Source: Cichorium intybus
Taxonomy: Eukaryota; Streptophyta; Magnoliopsida; Asterales; Asteraceae
DNA length: 64,000 nt
Assembly (NCBI GenBank): GCA_023525715.1
Contig: CM042010.1
Span: 60,329,729 to 60,393,728, forward strand
Reading direction: 5' to 3'
A program made the position numbers and the translations under genes. Positions 12,936-22,358 of the stretch are shown here, in pieces. The notes under the pieces were generated by a model. The model was not told where the DNA came from and made no database searches. It worked only from the letters and a program-made list of their open reading frames with translations. Every line of letters starts with the position of its first letter. Position 1 is the stretch's first letter.

Positions 12936-14449
12936 TGATTCTCAGACATATTTATCAGGTGAATTCTCAATGGTATAAAACAGTGGAATTAATTCTCTTT
13001 TTTCAATTTTCATTCACTGCTTCAATTCCATTTCTACGTACCAAACATACCTTTAAAGTTTACTGGTGTAAGTAATTTTCTGAGAGTCAAAGCTACTATG
13101 TTATTAGATGAACGTTGAGTCGGATTTATTAGTATTGCTAACTATTAACATATTTTATATTTATAATTATTTAGATTGTTTATCTTAATATTGTATTATA
13201 ATTTTTATTACATAATATTCAATATAAATCTCAATATACCATAGAGATATTTTAATTTTTATCTATAAAATAATATAAATTTGTTTCAATCTAAAATATA
13301 TAGGATATTACATATTTTTGGCATTAAAATCCAATTTTCTTTATATCGTTATAGAATACGTTTTTTTATTTCGTTATATTATATGTTTTTCCTTATTTCG
13401 TACCGCTGGAATATAAAGTGCTACATTAAATTTTATGTTAAAGCATTACGCCATTTTTTCTCACTCTTTCTCACCACTGTTCACCTTTTTAGGTTTTTTT
13501 ATAGATCTATTTTATGTGGGAGTTTTAAATATGTATAAATAAAATATCAATATGGTTTAAATAAAATATCAATATTATACTCTACTATATGAAAATAAAC
13601 ACCATCATTTTTTATATGTTTTTATAACTTTTTAATATATATGATTTAATAATAAATTATTAAAATTTTAAAAAAAGATGCGATATGTTTCCTCCACAAG
13701 AGTATTCATCGCATGGGAAAAACACCACACAATGTGGTATTCCTCATTCCCATGCTTTGTCACTTCTTCCCATCGTATGGTACGATGAGAGTACACCGCC
13801 AAACATTATCCACTAATTCTAATATCTTAAATATTATCTTAATTCAAAATTAATTACACAATTATAACCGTCATAAATCACTAAGTTCAAAAATAACTTT
13901 TTCATAATCTATCTCAATATAATATATCACCAAGATACAAATTCAACTAGTCTTTTATATATTAATATAAACGAAATTCCAATAGAGAAGCAAAAAAAAA
14001 AAAAAAAACAATGAACCACTGAACCAATCGTGAGCGTTAGAATGCAAATTATCAACGACCGAAGACAATCTTGTATATCTTTTAATTGGACGCGCATGTA
14101 GCGGATTACAATAAAAAACTCACGTCAGTTTTAATTTTTATTTTTAGAGCTTACTTTTTATGGAAATAAAAAACTGAATATATCAAAATTCTTATTTTTT
14201 TTATTCTCTTTCAACAGACGTCCATCAATATACAAAAAATGAAGTTTTTCTCATTAAAAATTTTGTTCATGTTCATAACACCGAATCAATATGAATCTAA
14301 GCTATACAAAATTTTTATAGAAGATAATGTACATGTGAATGGTCATTGGAATCATTTTTTTAACAATCATTGATCATTCAATAACAATTCATGTGAATCT
14401 GACTAAATTCACATGGAATTCAAAGTAAATTTACTTATATTCTTTACAA
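12936..14449. other. AT-rich intergenic DNA
   Basis: No gene seen. Positions 13690-13800 carry a partly palindromic, GC-richer segment (CGCATGGGAA ... TTCCCATGC) that may be a small MITE. A run of A lies at about 13991-14008. Confidence 0.4.
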
Positions 14450-14750
14450 TTTCAACCTTTTGATAATGCACAATTGAATTAACTGAGATTCACAAATTAA
14501 TTTACTTAAAACTACATGTGAATGATAAAAAATTATTGAAAAAACTGATTAGAATTATCATTTATATGTGAATTAATATGCCTAAAATTAGATGCATATT
14601 ATTTCAACATTTTGATCATACACAAATGAATTAATTGAGATTCACACATGAATTTGCTTAAAATTCATATGTAAATGATAAAAAATTGTTGAAAAAATCG
14701 AGTAAGATTATCATTTATATATGAATTAATATGTCTAAAACTAGAAGCCG
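14450..14750. repeat. Two imperfect direct repeats of about 150 bp
   Basis: Blocks starting near 14452 and 14604 share the order TTCAAC...TTTTGATAAT/CAT, GAATTAA.TGAGATTCACA, AAATTATTGAAAAAA, TATCATTTATATGTGAATTAATATG. A third related block reappears beyond Copia-2 at about 31032-31067 plus 31844-31960, where it is split by the foldback element. This shows the target DNA of both insertions was already repetitive. Confidence 0.65.
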
Positions 14751-14848
14751 TTCAAAATCACAATGTGAATATAAACTGTACTAAATTATTTTGAAAGATA
14801 ACTACATTTCTCAATAGTTGTTAATCATTCAATAACAACTCATGTAAA

Positions 14849-15568
14849 TGTTGGATTAGGTGTCTAAGCCATGACTAATAATTTGTATTTATCTAATTAA
14901 TAGAAGCAAAGTCCATTTGGGTTGCCCTCATAGCTAGAGGTTTGATAGAAATACCAGGAGAATTGGTTTATTATATGATTAATAAATCAATAGAAATAAA
15001 ATAAATAGTTTATTAATATATTATGGAGATAATATATTAATTAGAAATAGTATTATTTGATTAATAATTAGTCAGAAATTAATTGGATTAATTTTGGGAT
15101 TAATTAGATTAATCAAGAGTACAGGGCTAAACTTGTGACTATTCAATAGTTGAAAGGACACACGCGGCACGCGTGTATATGGCCGCGATACTCGTATCAA
15201 TCAGCCGGAAAATAGCTTAGAGATAGGGTTTATCTCAGTTTGAAGTCAAATGAGGTTTATCTTTAAGGGTTATCTGGTGGTCTATAAATAGGGACCCCTG
15301 GACCTCATTTGTTTGGGCCATTCCCTGACTTTCTCTTTGGAATTTTTGAAACCCTAGCATTGAGTGTGACTACATTTGAGGCAAGACAATTGTGTTGCTT
15401 GGCTTCCAAGATTTGAACTAAAGGTTAGTTTTTCTTCTTTATTTCTTTTAGTAAATTTTGTTTGGCCTTTAGGATTATTATTATATGTTCAAAGATAGAA
15501 AACATAGATCCAATCTAGGTTGCATGTGAACTTAGGGTTTGAGTTTATTGATTGTATAAAACCTCTCA
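14849..15568 (+). repeat. Copia-2 5' LTR
   Basis: 720 bp. A TATA box (TATAAATA, 15283-15290) precedes the GGGACCCCTGG stretch by a few bases, so transcripts should begin near 15315. Ends ACCTCTCA just before the primer binding site. It has an 11-bp deletion near 14950 relative to the 3' LTR. Confidence 0.95.
15283..15290 (+). promoter_or_regulatory. TATA box of Copia-2 LTR
   Basis: TATAAATA, also at 30687-30694 in the 3' LTR and at 45117-45124 and 54411-54418 in the related Gag-only element, always in the context CTATAAATAGGGA or similar. Confidence 0.7.
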
Positions 15569-15569
15569 G

Positions 15570-15581
15570 TGATATCAGAGC
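15570..15581 (+). promoter_or_regulatory. Copia-2 primer binding site (tRNA-iMet, one mismatch)
   Basis: TGATATCAGAGC, one base off the canonical TGGTATCAGAGC, one base after the LTR. The mismatch fits the aged state of the element. Confidence 0.88.
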
Positions 15582-16129
15582 ATTTGGTTGTTTTCTAATT
15601 GAATAGCTGTAATTGTTTTTCCTAAATTTTAGGGTTTATTGAATCTAAACCCTAAAAGGTGGCCAAAATCGATTTAGGGTTAGGGTTTTGGAAACCCTAG
15701 CCCTCCCTTGTTGATTTACGATTTTAGCTATTAGGTTTTAGAAGGTTCTTTATTTTTGGTAACTGTGATTATTTAATAAATGGATAACATTAAACCTCTT
15801 TTGTGCTATTTTCGAAATTAGTGGGTTTAAGATAGGATTAAATTAATTTGTGATACCTATCTGATTTAATTATTTAATTAATTGTTTAATTAAAAGATTA
15901 AAATTAAATCATTTAAAGGTTTTAATTTAATTTTAAAATTAATTGTTAATTTTTTAAAAAAATATATTTAAACCATTAATATTTTAAAAGGTTTAAAATA
16001 CGTCTTATATATATACTATAATTAAAAGTGAATATTATATGTATAAGATAATTGGTTAGTCAAATCAATAGTAGGCCTCATTCACGAAGCTGATCTATAA
16101 GGAGGTATAAGGAAACTGCCTATAAAATG

Positions 16130-16162
16130 GCGGTTAAATGGGTGTCCACTCTCACCCACCGC
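16130..16162 (+). other. Leader hairpin, GCGGT/ACCGC plus GGGTG/CACCC
   Basis: Outer stem 16130-16134 with 16158-16162, inner stem 16140-16144 with 16153-16157. In the relative (48604-48636) the inner right arm is CGCCC instead of CACCC, which keeps pairing by a G-U. That supports an RNA structure. Confidence 0.55.
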
Positions 16163-16345
16163 TCTCTTGATCAGTGCAGGATCGTTAGCCGAACGGGTTT
16201 GATAGGACCGCTTAATCTTATTAAAAGTATAATGTTATTAATTAAAGTACTAGAACCAGTTTTATACAATCCCATATCTAGTTACTTTAGAAAAAATGTG
16301 AAAGATATGCTAACCCATGAAATTGCACATTGCACTTTATAAGAC

Positions 16346-16381
16346 ATTAGTGGAGCATGTATGGTTTACTGGCACACTGAT
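16346..16381 (+). other. Constant-loop hairpin, copy A
   Basis: Stem ATTAGTG (16346-16352) pairs with CACTGAT (16375-16381), with one G-U. The enclosed sequence is GGAGC followed by a TGTGGTTTACCGGCA-type core, here with two changes. Flanking ACTTTAT / ATAAAGAGT and CATTGC / GCAATG can extend the stem. Confidence 0.6.
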
Positions 16382-16426
16382 AGGGGCTCATAAAGAGTCG
16401 CAATGGGTATCTCAATCTTATCATTG

Positions 16427-16460
16427 TTGATGGAGCCTGTGTGGTTTACCGGCACATCAA
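16427..16460 (+). other. Constant-loop hairpin, copy B
   Basis: Perfect stem TTGATG (16427-16432) with CATCAA (16455-16460) around the same core (GGAGC..., TGTGGTTTACCGGCA). TTATCAT / ATGATAA further out can extend pairing. Confidence 0.65.
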
Positions 16461-16519
16461 TTTGAGATGATAATTGACTTTAAGGTTACCAAGCTAATTT
16501 GTATGGTTATTCACATCTA

Positions 16520-16550
16520 GTTTGTGATCCTCGGCATCCCAGTCACAAAC
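16520..16550 (+). other. Leader hairpin GTTTGTGA/TCACAAAC
   Basis: An 8-bp perfect stem with a 15-base interior, repeated with the same interior at 48985-49015 in the Gag-only element. Confidence 0.6.
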
Positions 16551-16810
16551 AGTAGAGCATAGTCCGAGATTAAACATGCTATTGAACAGTTCAATAAATC
16601 TCAAAGATCTAGGAATTTCACTTAATATGATTATCTTCTGCGGTGGAATTGGTGAATCGTCATTCACCTACCTTTATAAAATTTACAATTAGATAACGGC
16701 ACCTCTCTTCTAAGTTGTGAATTATATAGTTGGGTCCTAGCCTTAATTATTATTATTGGGTTAATATTAAGGAATTTATATATCTAATTAAAGACTACCT
16801 TCTTTTATAT

Positions 16811-18475
16811 ATGTCTCATACTGATGCTTCTGCTTCCCAATCCGCACCCCACTCCAACAATAGTAACGTCACTCTAAGGTTTGAGAACAAGGAGTATGTT
16901 CTTGACACAGAGCTTATTGAAGTTGACCCCGACACAGCTACTCCCGAGGAATATGCCTCGTACAAGAAACATGTTGATGATGCGACCAAAGTGGCATGCA
17001 TCATGATTGCTACAATGACTCCTGAATTGCAAAGATTCTACGAAGACTACTGGCCATATGAGATACACAAGGACCTTGCGGAAAAGTTCCGCAAGCGAGC
17101 GCATGTCGAGAAATGTGAAGTAGTCCGAGCCCTCATGACCGGCAGGCTAAAAGACGGAGAGTCTGTCTGCACTCACGTGCAAAGAATGCAAGGTTATGTG
17201 GAGAGGCTGCAGAAGCTGGGTATGCAGGTCGATGAGGAGCTGGCCATTGATATGGTCCTTAACTCCTTACCGAGTTCTTATGACCAGTTTATACTGGCGT
17301 ATCATTTGAACAACACTCATACCTCGTTGGCTGAGCTGCATAATATGCTGCAGACTACAGAACACGGGCTGAAGGGTAAAAGTGTACCTTCAGTGAGCAC
17401 TCCCGTCTTGGAAATTGGACAAGGCAAAGGAAAGAAAAGGAAGGGCCCTCCCAAACAGAATTGGAGGGAAAAGGTTCAAGTCGGGTTATCCAGTAATGGC
17501 CCGAGACCCAAGTCTTCCGGCATTCCTCATGTCTCGAACCCCAAAGATGCCGACTGCTTTAATTGCAAAGAGACGGGTCATTGGAAAAGAAGCTGCCTGA
17601 AGTACTTGCAGGACATCAAGGATGGAAAAGTGAAGCCATCGTCAGCAGATATATACACTATCTCTAGAAACTCATCATCTCCTTGTTCTTGGGTCCTTGA
17701 TACAGAATGTGGTTTTCACATTTGTTCTGATTTGCAGGGCCTAAAGGAAAGTAGGGAGGTGGAGCATGGGAGAATAAACATGATCATGGACAATAGGCGA
17801 TCGTCACCTGTAACCAAGATCAGAGTTTATAGCTTAGTGCTTAGTAGTGATGTCTGTTTAAATTTATCAAATTGTTGTTATTCACCAGATATAGCAAGAA
17901 ACATCATTTCATTTCATGCATTGTTCAGACAAGGTTTCCAATATTCTTTTAATAATTTGAATGGTTCAATTTCTATTTATAAGAATGGTATATTTATTTT
18001 TGAAGCTTTACCTTGTGATGGTGTGTCTGAAACAGTGACTTGTGTAGACAATTTAGGTAATAGTGTGTTACATATTGATTCTTCTAGTGGTGTAGAAAAG
18101 ACATGCTTGTGGCACTGTCTTCTTGGGCACATCAACAAGAAATGCATCGCCCAACTCCAAAAGGATGGAGTGTTGGAATCATTCGATCTCAAGTCGGATG
18201 ATGTATGTGAATCTTGTCTGTTGGGCAAGATGACAAAGTCACCTTTCACAGGGTCTTTTGAAAGAGGTGAAGGTCTGTTGGATATCATACACACAGATGT
18301 GTGTGGACCCTTCAGGTCAACCACAAGGGATGCTACTCATTTCTACGTGACTTTTACTAATGATTATAGTAGATATGGATATATTTTCTTGATCAAGCAT
18401 AAGTCAGATACCTTTGAAAAGTTCAAAGAGTTTAAAAATGAATTTGAGAATCAATTGGGCAGGAAAGATGCTTAG
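16811..18475 (+). CDS. Copia-2 gag-protease-integrase N-terminal part
   Basis: The likely start is ATG 16811 (MSHTDAS), because the related gag at 49256 starts at the same place after the leader; the open frame extends upstream without support. Residues 1 to about 230 are a UBN2-type copia Gag. A basic stretch and a zinc knuckle (CFNCKETGHWKRSC, about 17554-17595) follow. Next is the protease motif WVLDTECGFHIC, where the catalytic Asp-Thr-Gly has become Asp-Thr-Glu (17699-17707). Then come the GAG-pre-integrase block (LWHCLLGHINKK), HTDVCGPF and the first integrase catalytic region. The frame ends at 18475 through a small deletion near 18468. The protease change alone would disable maturation. 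Confidence 0.9.
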   Translation: MSHTDASASQSAPHSNNSNVTLRFENKEYVLDTELIEVDPDTATPEEYASYKKHVDDATKVACIMIATMTPELQRFYEDYWPYEIHKDLAEKFRKRAHVEKCEVVRALMTGRLKDGESVCTHVQRMQGYVERLQKLGMQVDEELAIDMVLNSLPSSYDQFILAYHLNNTHTSLAELHNMLQTTEHGLKGKSVPSVSTPVLEIGQGKGKKRKGPPKQNWREKVQVGLSSNGPRPKSSGIPHVSNPKDADCFNCKETGHWKRSCLKYLQDIKDGKVKPSSADIYTISRNSSSPCSWVLDTECGFHICSDLQGLKESREVEHGRINMIMDNRRSSPVTKIRVYSLVLSSDVCLNLSNCCYSPDIARNIISFHALFRQGFQYSFNNLNGSISIYKNGIFIFEALPCDGVSETVTCVDNLGNSVLHIDSSSGVEKTCLWHCLLGHINKKCIAQLQKDGVLESFDLKSDDVCESCLLGKMTKSPFTGSFERGEGLLDIIHTDVCGPFRSTTRDATHFYVTFTNDYSRYGYIFLIKHKSDTFEKFKEFKNEFENQLGRKDA

Positions 18476-19279
18476 ATCTGACAGAGGCGGTGAGTATCTT
18501 AGTATCGAGTTCCTTGACTATCTTAAGGAATGTGGAATTGTTTCACAGTTAACACCTCCTAGAACACCACAGTTGAACGGTGTTGCTGAGAGGCGTAACC
18601 GAACCCTGTTAGACATGGTTCATTCCATGATGAGTCGATCTTCTCTTCCCATCCACTTCTGGGGGTATGCCTTAGAGACTGCCGCCCACATCCTCAATCT
18701 TGTCCCAACTAAAAAGGTTGCCAAAACACCTCATGAGATGTGGACAGGGAAAGTTCCCTCGTGAGCACATATCAAAGTCTGGGGTTGTGAAGCTTTCGTA
18801 AGACGAGAGACTCATGATAAACTCACAGAGAGAAGTAAGAGGTGTATATTCATTGGATACCCGAAACAATCTTTTGGATACTTGTTCTACAGACCAAGCG
18901 AGGACGTAGTCTTTGTAGCTAGACGAGGAGCCTTTCGAGAGAGAGAACTCATATTCAAAGAGGACAGTAGGAGTACCATTGACCTTGAAGAGATTCAAGA
19001 GTCATCCGATGATACAACCTTAGGAGAAACTAGCACCCAACAAGAGGAAGAAGTTCCTGTTGGTCCGACAGACATTTCATTACCTCTTAGGTGCTCCGGT
19101 AGAGTTAGCATGCCACCCGAGTTTTATGGTTTCCATATAACTACGGATGGTGTCACGTTTGTCAGTGATAGGACACTGATAAAATTGGATGAGCCAACTA
19201 ACTACAAGGAAGCAGTGGCCGGCCCTGAGTCTGCCAAGTGGAAAGAGGCAATGGACAACGAGATCAAGTCCATGTATGA
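18470..19279 (+). pseudogene. Copia-2 integrase C-terminal part and linker
   Basis: Continues the polyprotein in a new frame. It has LRSDRGGEY with the second catalytic Asp, TPQLNGVAERRNRTL with the catalytic Glu, and a TGA stop at 18762-18764. The same frame then carries VWGCEAFVRRE, CIFIGYPKQSFGY and an acidic linker, and reaches the start of the RT domain (ESAKWKEAMDNEI). It is cut at 19279 by Gypsy-1. Reading resumes exactly at 27888 after the duplicated TATGA. Confidence 0.88.
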
Positions 19280-19509
19280 TGTAACACCAAAATGTATTTT
19301 ATTATGTAATTATAATAAAAGGGCAAAAAGGTCATTTTACCTTAGAAGGGTAATTTGGTCTTTTGGACAGAAAAGGGCTTGTTTTGTAATAATATTTTGA
19401 GTCTTGGACTTAAAATGTTATAAAAGTTGATTTGTGTCATAAATTGTGTAAATGGTGGCAAGAGTTTAAGAATTAGAACTTCAAGGACCAAAAATGTAAA
19501 TTTTGGAGG

Positions 19510-19517
19510 TATAAAAG
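19510..19517 (+). promoter_or_regulatory. TATA box of Gypsy-1 LTR
   Basis: TATAAAAG, preserved in the 3' LTR near 26219 and as TATAAATA at 45678-45685 in the related solo LTR. Confidence 0.65.
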
Positions 19518-20030
19518 AAAACACTTGTGCAGAATTTTGAGGGTTACGGGAGAGTTCTAGTGGCTGAAATTCTGCAGAAAACTTGAAGGTTCTTGAAGAT
19601 TGAAGCTTGGAAATTGGATTAGAGCATTCAAAGGGTAGAATTGGAAGTTTTGGAGGTAAGTTCTTCAAGTTCTTGATAGTTGTTCTTGATGAGTTTTGTA
19701 GAACTCAAAAACTGCAATTACAGTTATGATTGGGTGTTTAAATTGATGTAATACCTCCATTAAGTCATGCTAGTAAGAGCTTAACTCAACAAAATGGAAG
19801 TAGGTTGTTATAATTGATGAATTTGAAGTTTTGGGGTTGTTAGAAATAAGAACCCTAATTCTTCATATGATTGATTGAGTGGGTTTTGATGGTTAAAAAC
19901 CTTGTTAAAATGTAAGGTTTTAGCCTAGGAACAAACCCCAAACGATTAAGAACAGAAATAAGGTCTTAATGGGCCAAAACTGCAAGCTACAGTGCATAAA
20001 TCGCGACTGGCCAGGGGACCTGCACTGCCG

Positions 20031-20106
20031 CTAGGAGCAGTGCGCCCAGGAGCCAGGCGGGGTGCGCCCAGGCGCAGTGCGCCCTGGCCCTGGCGCAGTG
20101 CGCCCT
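20031..20106 (+). repeat. GCGCAGTGCGCCC minisatellite in LTR
   Basis: Several imperfect copies of a 13-16-base GC-rich unit. The 3' LTR (26741-26801) has one unit fewer, so copy number changed after insertion or during replication. Confidence 0.8.
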
Positions 20107-20594
20107 CCAAGCAGGGGCCAGGCAGGGAATCAAAAACGCTAACTTTTGCTTGGCTTGTCCGATTTAGCTCAAACTTGAACCGTAGGCTCGTTATGGTCTG
20201 AAAAGTTTGGGAAAATTTTTATATTGAGTTTTCGACCCCTCGGGGGCACTGTAGATCGATTCGAATGCCTCGGTGAATAGTAAAATTCATAAAAAGTTAG
20301 TAAACGGAAAGTTTATTAACTAGGCATTGTTTATAATGATATTGTATTGAACTCTATTGCATTAGAGTTAATTGGAATGGTTGTAAACCTATAATCATTT
20401 TGATAATAAATGGAATTATAGGTACGGGACAAAATCCTACGGATTTCATTCCAAGGCAAGAAACAACAAACGCTAGTTGTAGCAAACCTTCAGGTGAGTA
20501 ATCTCACTGTTATCCGTTGTGATATATGTTATATGAGCAGCTGCAGATGAATATGATTTTGGGGGACAAAAATGACGATTACATGATTTGAAAT

Positions 20595-20822
20595 ATGACG
20601 AGACCAAATAAGCCGTGAGTCTACGATAGACAAGAACGGAGCTGTGAGTCAATATATCCATGTAAACTGTGACATGACAAGACCAGATAAGCCGTGAGTC
20701 TATAATAGACAAGAACGGAGCTGTGAGTCAAACTTATACAGACAAGACCGGATAATCCGTGAGTCATTGCGATGGCAAGAACGGAGCCGTGAGTCTAGGC
20801 AACAGCGGGCTAACCCGTGAGC
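20595..20822 (+). repeat. Tandem CCGTGAGTC array in LTR
   Basis: Alternating half-units ending in CCGTGAGTC and CTGTGAGTC, repeated about seven times and degenerating toward 20822. The same array lies at 27294-27520. Confidence 0.8.
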
Positions 20823-21191
20823 CATATTTGATTTTATATTTTATGATAATGCATAATTGATTTTGTATAGAGAATTTTAGTCTTATACATGTTATACTTG
20901 TTATGATTACTCATTGGGCTTTATAGCTCATAGTTTATTTGATATGTCCCTGCAGGTGAGCGTGACCCTGCTAAAGGAAAAGACAAAGTCCGTGACTGAT
21001 GATTTAGAATTTGAAGTGACATCCCGGCTTGAAGAATGTATAATATATTATGTATTGTACTTCGTGATACTCTTGTACTCGTATTGTATTGACTAAACGC
21101 CCTTACTTATGTTTTATTTGTAAAATATTTGGTTTGAAAAAAATGAAAAATTTTTGGGGTGTTTTTGGTTAATAAGTCGGGTGTTACAAGT

Positions 21192-21203
21192 TGGTATCAG
21201 AGC
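21192..21203 (+). promoter_or_regulatory. Gypsy-1 primer binding site (tRNA-iMet)
   Basis: TGGTATCAGAGC three bases after the LTR, a perfect match to the canonical initiator tRNA-Met site. Confidence 0.95.
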
Positions 21204-21341
21204 CGTGGTTTAAGTGAACTAGGTGTCTTAGACTAGATTCCTGGACTTAAACCTTGAGAGAAGAACAGATAAATGGACTGTTAGATATATATAAGTTTGT
21301 TATTATATATGTAATCTAACGGTTTGCTGAAATTTTGAAGT

Positions 21342-22358
21342 ATGAGAAATACACGAAGCAATCCCACTGGTGCGAATTCGCGTGGAACTGCAAGAAGTGG
21401 ACCAGCTCGGTCACGCGGCTCTGTTGGGCGAAGAGCACCAGCACGGGAACCGGTGGGAGAAAATCCACCTGATATACAAGCTATTATAGAAGAAGTGGTT
21501 AGGCAGATGATGCCTACGTTAACAAATAATCCCAACCCAAGTGGCAATCCTAATCCGAGTGCCAATCCTAATCCTACTGAAGAGGCTGCAAAAAGCGTTC
21601 ATGACAGGCAGCCGGAAGACGAAAGCCAGGGAGAAAGTCGTGCCCGGGCAGTAAAAGAAACTCAAGGTGGGGAAGCCTCGGTAAAGAAAGTTGGGTGCAC
21701 GTATAAAGCCTTCCTTAGTTGTAAACCAAAGGAATTCTCGGGGACAGATGATCCAGTTAAAGCTATGGAATGGATCATGCATATTGAGAAGGTGTTCCGA
21801 GAAAGCAAATGTGCGGATGATGATAAAGTGGAATTTGCCACGAACCAACTTACAAGTGGTGCACTACATTGGTGGCAAACCTACTACAAATCACTGGATC
21901 TTGATTCATCCCAATCGGTACCTTGGGAGCAATTCAAGACAAAGTTCAATGAAGAATACTGCTCAGAAGTAGCTATTCAGAAGTTGGAGGATGAATTCCT
22001 GCATCTGGAACAGGGTTCCCGATCTGTTCAGGAATATACTCTTAGCTTTCTGGAGAAAGCTAGGTTTGCGGAACACCATATCTACACCGAAAAGAGAAAG
22101 ATCGACAAGTATGTCCGGGGGTTGACAACCCGAATTAGAGAAATTGTGCAACCGTTGAAACTAACTACTTTCCGGCAAGTGGTGGATCGAGCCACGGAAA
22201 GAGAAACAGAACTGAAGCGACAGGAAGACGAAAAGAAAGTCTTGGAGACGAAACGAAAGGCGGAAGACCAAGGTTGGACGCCTCAGAAAAAGTCGCAACA
22301 ATCCGGGTCTAGGGGAAAGGGCCAGAAAGATGAAGGAAAGTGGTGCGAAAAATGCTGA
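21342..22358 (+). CDS. Gypsy-1 Gag
   Basis: ATG 21342, 338 codons to a TGA at 22356-22358. The N-terminus is Arg/Pro/Asn-rich with NPNPS repeats (about residues 65-85). A retrotransposon Gag capsid domain follows (AMEWIMHIEKVFRE, ALHWWQTYYKSL, LEKARFAEH, about residues 130-290), then a Lys/Glu-rich coiled-coil-like stretch. The TGA sits inside the first zinc knuckle (CEKC then stop), and translation of the same frame continues open into pol. The stop therefore truncates the nucleic-acid-binding part and separates Gag from Pol in this copy. Confidence 0.93.
   Translation: MRNTRSNPTGANSRGTARSGPARSRGSVGRRAPAREPVGENPPDIQAIIEEVVRQMMPTLTNNPNPSGNPNPSANPNPTEEAAKSVHDRQPEDESQGESRARAVKETQGGEASVKKVGCTYKAFLSCKPKEFSGTDDPVKAMEWIMHIEKVFRESKCADDDKVEFATNQLTSGALHWWQTYYKSLDLDSSQSVPWEQFKTKFNEEYCSEVAIQKLEDEFLHLEQGSRSVQEYTLSFLEKARFAEHHIYTEKRKIDKYVRGLTTRIREIVQPLKLTTFRQVVDRATERETELKRQEDEKKVLETKRKAEDQGWTPQKKSQQSGSRGKGQKDEGKWCEKC

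Larger units (their letters stand above)
15582..16810 (+). other. Copia-2 untranslated leader with conserved structured elements
   Basis: 1.2 kb between the primer binding site and the gag ATG. From about 16075 to 16560 it is strongly similar to 48540-49040 in the Gag-only element. It contains a nested hairpin at 16130-16162, two copies of a constant-loop hairpin (16346-16381 and 16427-16460) and a GTTTGTGA/TCACAAAC hairpin at 16520-16550. All recur in the relative. It encodes no convincing protein. Confidence 0.75.
19280..21188 (+). repeat. Gypsy-1 5' LTR
   Basis: 1,909 bp, with a TATA box (TATAAAAG) at 19510-19517, so U3 is short and R-U5 long. Inside are a GCGCAGTGCGCCC minisatellite (20031-20106) and a tandem array of GATAAGCCGTGAGTC / AACGGAGCTGTGAGTC units (about 20595-20822). 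Its first 120 bp close the broken Copia-2 frame. Confidence 0.95.

Noticed and set aside
12671..13075. 134-codon His/Pro/Thr-rich open frame
   Set aside because: It is a low-complexity translation of a CAC-rich repeat, with no domain and an unsupported start.
22356..22358. Programmed stop readthrough between gag and pol of Gypsy-1
   Set aside because: The stop interrupts a zinc knuckle rather than a domain boundary; a point mutation is simpler. Kept as a finding to test.
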